Positions 57,902 to 64,000 of a stretch of DNA of 64,000 nucleotides are shown here, piece after piece; positions within the stretch are counted from its first letter, which is position 1, and each line of letters begins with the position of its first letter. The position numbers were made by a program, and so were the translations under genes. The DNA lies in contig JAUJYZ010000637.1 in assembly GCA_033675265.1 (NCBI GenBank), positions 270,035 to 334,034 on the forward strand. Reading direction: 5' to 3'. This DNA is from Actinostola sp. cb2023 (Eukaryota > Cnidaria > Anthozoa > Actiniaria > Actinostolidae). The notes beneath the pieces were generated by a model that saw only the letters and a list, made by a program, of their open reading frames with translations, did no database searches and was not told the DNA's origin.

Positions 57902-58262
57902 AAGTACATTCTTAAAGTATACTTTTTACAGGTTATGCTGGAAGTATACTTTTGCCAGTGTTCAAAAAGACATATACTATTAGTATAAGTATACTGTAAA
58001 AAGTATACATTAAGTACATTCTTAAAGTATACTTTTTACAGGTTATGCTGGAAGTATACATTTGCCAGTGTTCAAAAAGACATATACTATTAGTATAAGT
58101 ATACTGTAAAAAGTATACATTAAGTACATTCTTAAAGTATACTTTTTACAGGTTATGCTGGAAGTATACTTTTCAGTGCCAGCGTTCAAAAAGACATGTA
58201 CTTTAAGTATATTATAAGTATACTGCAAAAAGTATACTTTAAGTATAAAATGAAGTATATTA
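57902..58262. repeat. Right subterminal array
   Basis: Three units of about 107 bp (TAAGTACATTCTTAAAGTAT and CAGGTTATGCTGGAAGTATA), the end of the host element at 50822-58290. Confidence 0.88.
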
Positions 58263-58549
58263 AAAGTATACTTTATTTTGGTAAGGGTAGTACTACCTGT
58301 GAAATAAAATATAATAGTCAATGTGTTGTAATAGTCAAATGAAAACAAAACAACACAACACAATGGGATTGTGTACTAATGCCTAATGCCTATTACCTTA
58401 CAGTTACACTACTAATAAGTTACATAGACACATAGTGTTGTTATTAATAGATGCAACTTTATTAATGTAAGCTAAGCTTATTATTATGAGATGAATAAGC
58501 TTATAGCCAAATTACAACAAATCATACGGTGAACATTAATTGTATTCAC

Positions 58550-58790
58550 CTGTCTCTTTAACAGTGTTCTCGATTTCTGCTTTTGCCTTAAGTAAGTCAT
58601 TTTCTTGAATCTCAAGACGACAGGCTTTTGCTTCAAGTTCCTCTCCAACTCGTTCCTCCTCTAAAGTCAGATTTCTCTTTCGCACATTCAGCTGATAAAC
58701 TGGCGATGTCTTCCAAAATGCATTTAAAGGTCTTTCAGAATTGCATCGTCCTTTGTGGCAATTCAACTTCGAACACTTACGTTGTTTACG
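58550..58790 (-). CDS. N-terminal exon of the C2H2/SAP gene
   Basis: The minus frame reads ICRKQRKCSKLNCHKGRC, a basic Cys cluster that may bind zinc, then NAFWKTSPVYQLNVRKRNL, then a coiled coil rich in Glu and Leu (EERVGEELEAKACRLEIQEN). It ends with a donor (GACAG before GTGAAT) in phase 1, and the next exon at 50119 completes the same codon and continues the coiled coil. The upstream limit is unclear because a 207-bp MITE stands at 58798-59004, directly outside. No sure start codon is visible, and TTG at 58766 should not be used as one. Confidence 0.6.
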
Positions 58791-58797
58791 ACATATA

Positions 58798-59004
58798 GAG
58801 TCGTTTTCGTATGAGTGGGAAACCTACGGTACGGAGTTACGGTCACGGTACGGAATCGAACACATTGTATTCAACCAATCACAGCGCGCGAAATCATTTC
58901 ACAACCAATCACAATGCTTGGATACCGCACGATGATGGCGCGATACGGTCACTGCACGGCACGAGCCGTACCGTAACTACTTCCCACTCATACGAAAACG
59001 ACTC
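58798..59004. mobile_element. 207-bp MITE with TA target site
   Basis: GAGTCGTTTTCGTATGAGTG and its inverse, with TA outside both ends (58796-58797 and 59005-59006). The interior carries CAACCAATCACAGCGCGCG and paired GTACGG repeats. A second copy is at 60621. Confidence 0.88.
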
Positions 59005-59006
59005 TA

Positions 59007-60463
59007 TCAGTCACTGTACTGGACGCCCCAACCGACGTCCCAACCTCCATTCATGACTTCCAATATGGCGGCCAGCCAAGCTACGGACGTCGATTTGCCT
59101 CGATTTGTTTCTTGTACTTCTTTATATGATAAAAGCGGCTTAACCGCTCTAATCATTCACAACGAATTGTACTACTAACAACTCTGGATTAACAAGAGAG
59201 CCTAATAGATTATAATTATAGAGATTCAAGCCAAGAAAGTCACAAAAATACTGAGCCTTTGATGATTCTGGGAGAATTTTCATAGTTTACTGACTCCCCT
59301 CAAGGGAGGACTAAGTAAAACAACAAAAACTACTATCTACTTAGCCTCTCCTCCCATAAAACAAATATTTTGCTCATTTTGGAAAGCCCGGGAAATCATT
59401 TTATGCTTCAGAGGGGGTCTTATAAACCCCGCCATTTTGAAACGTAGGCGGCGGATTTTTCCCTGAAACAGTATTTTTTGTATTCTAACATACTTCGTTT
59501 AATATATTAGCGTATTTCCATTTATTCAAAGCAATTTTATGCTAATTTAAAAATTATTCAAATCGTGTGCGTCAACTGTCTGGCAAACTCGTCCCCAGGA
59601 CCCTCTCTCCTCGCTATTTTCAAAACATAGCAACAGGAGGATACGGCATAGCAACAAGCCAGCGTGAAAGGATAACCCAAATATTTAAACACGGAAGTTC
59701 GTATGGCAAGCCAGATGACAAAAGTCGCCACGCAAGCCCTGAGGACATTTTGTCCAGTCTCTCAACTGAAATACTACAACTGAAATACTACAATCCTGGA
59801 CAAAAGGGCTGTTCACATGTCCAATGTCTTGAACAACATTTTTTTAAATTGCCATTTCATTCCGTTCAATTGACCCTCTACCCCCCTTCCCCCAATCAAT
59901 GTTGTTTCCAAGACCCCCTCTTGCAACAAAAAATGTAACACCAACATTGTTTGGGGGAAGGGGGGTGGGAAACATCGTAATTACAAAACTTTATCTGTAA
60001 AACTTAATGTACGTGATAATTTTCCGTATGTAACAGCAGGTTGTGTCCAGGATTGTAGCTTCGTTCCTTCAATTGATTCAATGTCCAGTGGCGGATCCAG
60101 GGCCGGGGAGGGCGCGGGGAGGGTCGGGGTGGTGGTGGTGGGTGGGAATGGAGGGTTAGGATCCGGACCGGCCACTGTCATACCTGAGATTCAATTGATT
60201 GTTTTATCATAGAATCTAGTTTTGCCACACTCTGGTTTGAATGGTTAATATTCGTTTGGACCCCCCTCCCCTCCTCCCCCCTCTCAAACATTTGTGGATC
60301 CGCCCCTCATGATATGTCTGCGTATACGAGACTCAGCTGTAATACCGATATATGGCTCCTTGATTAACTTTGATGTCCGTATATATTACATAGGTCAATA
60401 GAGTCACTCGTCATTGATGTATTCAGTGCTATATCACATTCAACCCTCAGATAATCATAGAGT
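59007..60463. other. No gene; promoter-like start and MITE traces
   Basis: Near 59050-59080 CCAATATGGCGGCCAGCC may mark the promoter side of the minus gene. The frame at 59567-59938 has no domain. At 60080-60178 CAGTGGC and GCCACTG bound a G-rich stretch beginning GGATCCAGGG, a probable hAT-like MITE. Confidence 0.35.
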
Positions 60464-60536
60464 GTCCAGTAGCTCAGTGGTAGAGCAACCGTCTAGAAAA
60501 TCGGCAGGGAGTGGGTTCGTTTCCCACCTGGGGCTC
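60464..60536 (+). ncRNA. tRNA-derived SINE head
   Basis: GTCCAGTAGCTCAGTGGTAG shows a Pol III A box with a D-arm (GCTC...GAGC). GTGGGTTCGTTTCCCAC forms a perfect T-arm with a B box that has one base off consensus. The anticodon stem (CCGTCTAGAAAATCGG) and the acceptor stem pair poorly, so this is a tRNA-like repeat rather than a working tRNA. Confidence 0.65.
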
Positions 60537-60620
60537 AGATATTTCTGCAGTGGTTGAAGTGTGTTGTAACGTGGGTTATTTCTTCTTTATTCATTTATAT
60601 GTATAAATACTATTTCAATA

Positions 60621-60781
60621 GAGTCGTTTTCGTATGAGTAGGAAACCTACGGCACGGCGTTACGGTCACGGAATCTATTCAACCAATCACAGCGCGCAAA
60701 ATCGTTGCTCAACCAATCAGAATGTTTGGACACGATACCCGGCCATCACCGCACGCGTAACTACTTCCCACTCATACGAAA
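60621..60781. mobile_element. Second copy of the TA MITE, right end lost
   Basis: It starts after TA with GAGTCGTTTTCGTATGAGTA and ends CCACTCATACGAAA, missing the last 10 or so bases. It is shorter inside than the copy at 58798. Confidence 0.8.
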
Positions 60782-60837
60782 TTTAAGTATTGACTTTGAC
60801 CTTGATAACGACGTACCATGACATCAGTGATGCACAG

Positions 60838-60995
60838 GCAGCCCAACCATTGCTTTTGAGGCAACTAAATAATTCAATAAAATGATATTGGCGTCTTTTT
60901 TTGATGGGTTCCCTGTGGTAAAGCGCGCGCGCGCGCGCAATACGTAAGGTTGGGTTCCCTGTGCTGAGTATTGTCCTATATTGGGCTTCCTGTGT
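60838..60995. repeat. Remnants of the 36-bp repeat, inverted
   Basis: CACAGGCAGCCCAACC near 60834, then TGGGTTCCCTGTGGTAAAGCG, GTTGGGTTCCCTGTGCTGAG and ATTGGGCTTCCTGTGTAC. They are diverged inverse copies of the repeat at 8300. A GC-alternating run lies between. From 60996 to 61616 I see no exon. Confidence 0.7.
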
Positions 60996-61616
60996 ACATC
61001 CCGCGCGTCCCGCAGCAATTCGTACTTTTATGTCGCGAATTTTCCTTGTACAAATGACATTTACCGTAGAATTTCGAATATAGTCCCCTCCAAAAGAAAA
61101 TCCCCCATTCTCAAAATTTGACAAGACCCCAAGTTCTCCCCGAAAATATGCCCACAAAAACGTCCTTTGAACGAATATTAGCCCAGGGATTATATTCATT
61201 ACTGGGTAAGTCCTTTCTAAAAATATTTGACACAAAACTGTCTTTTCTCTTTATTTTTAGTGTTTTTTGTTTACACTTGATTATCTGACGTCATCATCAT
61301 TCATTCTACACCGTATTTGGTCAATAGGTCAATATCCAATGGTACACACCGAAAATAACACACTCTTCATAAGAGACGCATATAGTTAATGACAAATTAC
61401 GTTCACGGTAAAATATGTGACAACGTACACGAAATAATTTCACAATAATAAAAATGATTTTATTTTTGATAGTACTAGGTATGAACTCAATTTGAACTGA
61501 TTTTTTAAATAGGTTTTTCTATTAATGTTAAAAGCAGAGACGTAAGCTTTATGTATTAATCTATATAGCGCTAAATACCAATTGGTCATAGCTCTTTACA
61601 ATGATACGATATAATA

Positions 61617-62009
61617 GACCTTAATTTCACCGATACGGCGGCCATTTTGAATTATGGGATGCCTAGGGTGCAAGGTACAAATGTAGTAACCATTTGGCGA
61701 TGAAAAACTACGAAAACTTAATTTAAAGCAATGAATTTGTACAAAATTATACCACAATACCAGGAGCCCATTACTAATTACTAATTACTAATTATTAATT
61801 ACTAATTACGAATGGGCTCCTGACAATACACAACACATGTAGATAGTAAGTCATACAACACTATGGTTAGAGTGAAATAGAAAAAATAATATATTGACGC
61901 GACTCCACACTGTACAGTTTTTGGGTCATTTGCACCCTGAGCATCCCATAATGTCTTAGGCGCCAAAACAATAGAATCCAAAATGGCCGCCGTATCGGTT
62001 AAAAGGTCG
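61617..62009. mobile_element. TIR element around 390 bp
   Basis: GACCTTAATTTCACCGATAC and GGCGGCCATTTTG at the left oppose CCAAAATGGCCGCCGTATCGG and AAAAGGTC at the right. Inner CCCATAAT and ATTATGGG parts also pair. A 62-bp element is nested in it at 61761. Confidence 0.6.
61761..61822. mobile_element. 62-bp TIR element, 7-bp TSD
   Basis: CAGGAGCCCATT...AATGGGCTCCTG with an interior of TTACTAA repeats. ACAATAC lies on both sides (61754-61760 and 61823-61829). Confidence 0.88.
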
Positions 62010-63295
62010 ATTCAATTAACTATATACAGTATAAGAAAGTTACAATTGCTTTACGGTACATACCAACAAGGGAACCTCAAAAATATGCTTTCAATATAAG
62101 CTAAACTCTTAATATCCGATTTCAATTTCTGATTGAAAACATTTGCAAAACGAGACCCGCCATTTTGCTTCTCGTCTGATCTTGGGAGAAAGAATGCTTC
62201 TGGTTTTGAAAACCACGGTTGTCCAGACAAATTTCATCTAAATCAATCTCAGTATATCCAATTAAGGTAATTCCTTAGTTTTGCACTGCGCAATTCTACT
62301 GCGCATATATTATATAGCGTGACGTATTGCATGATCTATTACGTGAAATAATAATTTGGTGTTTGAAAAACACTGTATAACAAACCGAAACTATGGATTG
62401 TGGATTAAAAAAGAACAAGAATGGTGAAACAAATGGCAAGAAAGTGGAGAATTATGTTATGTTTTTGAATAAAATTTTAGTTGAAGAGCGCGCGCTAACA
62501 TACGCCATCGAGCGCGCGCTAGCCAGTTAGCTAAACAAATTTGTTAAGGATCATTCAGGGAAAGTCTTCAAACCGCTTTTTCTCCGAAAGGAGCGCGGTG
62601 ACCATCGATTTTTATTTTATATTTTATTACACTACCGATTTCACATCTTTTGTGAAAAAATTTAAAAAATTCAATTGGGGAAGTAATTTTTTGGTCAATT
62701 TGAAAAACACTGTATAACAACCGAAACATGGATTGTGGATTCAATGGTGCATTTTTGAATAAAATTTTAGTTGAAGAGCGCGCGCTAACATACGCCATCG
62801 AGCGCGCGCTAGCCAGTTAGCTAAACAAATTTGTTAAGGATCATTCAGGGAAAAGTCTTCAAACCGCGCTTTTTCTCCGAAAGGAGCGCGGTGACCATCG
62901 ATTTTTATTTTATAATTTACACTACCATTTCACTTTTGTGAAAAAATTAAAAAAAATTCAACTGGGGAAGTCAATTTTCGGTCGTTTTTCCGTTGCATAC
63001 GAAAATGGAAGGAAATTCGGTCATTCCTTTGTCAAAACCCGGCTTGTAAATGACTCAATTGGCAAAATTGTTATGCAATTTTTGGTACATCACCTTTGTT
63101 GAAATGGTGTGATTAAAAAAATGGTAAATCGGTTGCAGAAAAGCACTTCCACAATTTTTTTGAGCCATTCACCGTGACACGATATTCGATTGTTTTGAGT
63201 CGATTTTGCTTATACCGCATGGTCTATTCTGACGAATATTACTGAAACAAGCGCGGTGACCCCCATTTTTTTTTTACTTTTCTGACAATAAAAAC

Positions 63296-63830
63296 CAGGA
63301 GCCCATAAGTAGGAGCCTCCATCTGGGATGTATTCGTGAGACGACCTGTGACCGGATCAGGCTATTTTTAGAATACCAGTTTTGCCGCGAAATTTTAACA
63401 CTAGGGATTTTTGATTTCGGCTTTGTTACGGAGTTTCTAGCTTTTGGCTTGGTAGGTTTACTATTTGATGTTTTTTTAGTTCCTTGAGAAACAGAACACG
63501 AACTTGAAGACTCGATCTTGGTCACTTTCCGATGAAGTACTAAACTCTGCAAAAGAGTCACTGTAACTATCACTATCATTTTCGCTCTCTTCACTTTCAG
63601 TTTCTTCAATTTCGCCAATTTCTTCGTCCGCCACTTTGTTCATATATCACAAATAAACACAAATCATCTACCTCATTGATGCTGATTGGCTCTGTTTAAT
63701 TCCCATGGGTGATTCCTATTGATTGATGATTAGTTCGCGGGAAAAGGTGTTCTAAAAATAGCCTGATCCGGTCACAGGTCGTCTCACAAACCCAGTATGG
63801 TAGATGGAGGCTCCTACTTATGGGCTCCTG
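63296..63830. mobile_element. 535-bp TIR element, 7-bp TSD
   Basis: Termini of about 80 bp starting CAGGAGCCCATAAGTAGGAG; TAAAAAC on both sides (63289-63295 and 63831-63837). The first 11 bases equal those of the 62-bp element at 61761. It carries a short acidic ORF. A fragment of the same family is at 28946-29005. Confidence 0.9.
63476..63643 (-). CDS. Acidic/Ser-rich ORF, possible transposase N-terminus
   Basis: An ATG at 63643 in good context (TATATGAACAAAGTGGCGG) opens 55 codons: MNKVADEEIGEIEETESEES and on through Ser/Asp/Glu-rich sequence to DQDRVF. The frame then ends at 63476. A one-base shift near 63525 would lead into a Ser/Lys/Pro-rich, NLS-like stretch (KPTKPKARNSVTKPKSK, about 63430-63475). 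Acidic N-termini followed by basic patches occur in several transposase families. Here the rest is missing, so the element looks internally deleted. A captured host exon is the other option. Confidence 0.45.
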   Translation of the reverse strand: MNKVADEEIGEIEETESEESENDSDSYSDSFAEFSTSSESDQDRVFKFVFCFSRN

Positions 63831-64000
63831 TAAAAACTCAAAAATAATTCACCTGCAAAATTTCAGCGATTTTTCAATTGGGGAAGATATACTGAAGAAT
63901 TACCTTAACTGTTCTGATAAAAATTACCTCTAGTTTTGATTTTTAATTCGCATTGAAAGTCGAACCTCGATCGGAACTCTACGAAAGTCGCCATCTTGGT

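Larger units (their letters stand above)
50822..58290. mobile_element. Inverted-repeat element with AAGTATACTT arrays
   Basis: The ends are CTACCCTTACCAAAATAAAG and the inverse, with TA directly outside (50820-50821 and 58291-58292). Both ends carry arrays built on AAGTATACTT. Without the Ngaro-type insertion it would be about 2.9 kb. It shares a long internal segment with the element at 34304-43281 but not its termini. No transposase seen. Confidence 0.72.
50120..58549 (-). other. 8.4-kb intron holding a nest of transposons
   Basis: The donor is GTGAAT at 58549 downward and the acceptor is TTGTACAG ending at 50120. Phase 1 on both sides joins G and AA into one Glu codon. The region 50160-50820 is AT-rich with no exon, and 58300-58540 likewise. 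Confidence 0.65.
62266..63904. mobile_element. 1.64-kb element with TTAA target site
   Basis: GGTAATTCCTTAG and the inverse CTGAAGAATTACC with TTAA on both sides (62262-62265 and 63905-63908). TTAA insertion is typical of piggyBac and Kolobok groups. The interior has a 330-bp imperfect tandem duplication (about 62360-62690 and 62695-62970, with GAAGAGCGCGCGCTAACATA in each). No transposase. The element at 63296 is nested in it. Confidence 0.75.

Noticed and set aside
59567..59938. 123-codon plus-strand ORF
   Set aside because: No domain, no splice context and low-complexity end; likely chance.
60464..60536. Functional tRNA gene
   Set aside because: D- and T-arms are good, but acceptor and anticodon stems do not pair properly; a SINE head is likelier.

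Overview
This window looks like nuclear DNA of a marine invertebrate animal. Short intron-split exons with proper splice sites encode animal-type domains: a C-type lectin domain, a laminin-G domain, a CTR/SLC31 copper transporter and SAP domains. Around them are BEL/Pao, Penelope-like and tyrosine-recombinase (Ngaro-type) retroelements, dozens of short inverted-repeat elements and long minisatellites. I favour an anthozoan cnidarian (coral or anemone), but that rests on general resemblance and no search was run. Nothing prokaryotic, no CRISPR array and no operon is present.

Layout. 0-3 kb: two small inverted-repeat elements, then a minus-strand lectin-type gene fragment (laminin-G exon, C-type lectin exon) followed by a 93-bp minisatellite. 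4-6 kb: two MITEs and a decayed Penelope-like element (minus). 6.7-8.1 kb: two minus-strand exons of a CTR copper transporter whose splice phases match exactly. 8.3-10.1 kb: a 36-bp minisatellite split by a 1.48-kb element with a 9-bp target duplication, itself hit by a hAT-like MITE. 12.3-12.6 kb: first exon of a SAP-like protein (minus). 14.0-21.0 kb: a complete BEL/Pao LTR retrotransposon with LTRs I read as identical, a 5-bp target duplication and a broken polyprotein. 21.6-25.8 kb: a 17-bp minisatellite interrupted by two related foldback elements. 26.5-28.8 kb: a plus-strand multi-exon gene with Ser-rich micro-exons and a Thr/Ser/Pro repeat. 29.3-33.8 kb: a roughly 65-70-bp minisatellite and a 3.4-kb palindromic 14-bp satellite.

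34.3-43.3 kb is one 9-kb inverted-repeat element (3-bp target duplication) carrying further nested elements. 44-46.2 kb holds two more tandem arrays (93 bp and 135 bp). 47.4-58.8 kb is a minus-strand multi-exon gene or pseudogene (Cys-rich and coiled-coil N-terminus, long central region, C2H2 finger, SAP tail). Its intron of about 8.4 kb holds a 7.5-kb inverted-repeat element, which in turn holds a complete Ngaro-type retroelement with split direct repeats. 58.8-64 kb: TA-, TTAA- and 7-bp-target-site elements and a tRNA-derived SINE head.

The genes do not form a pathway. The main signal is layered transposition and tandem duplication. Many reading frames are broken by short tandem duplications or single-base indels, which could be real decay or consensus errors. 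The strongest points are the precise element boundaries, a strong excess of the octamer TCACGTGA inside inverted-repeat elements, two elements with 7-bp target duplications, and the shared internal segment of the two large elements. I found no convincing new multi-gene system.
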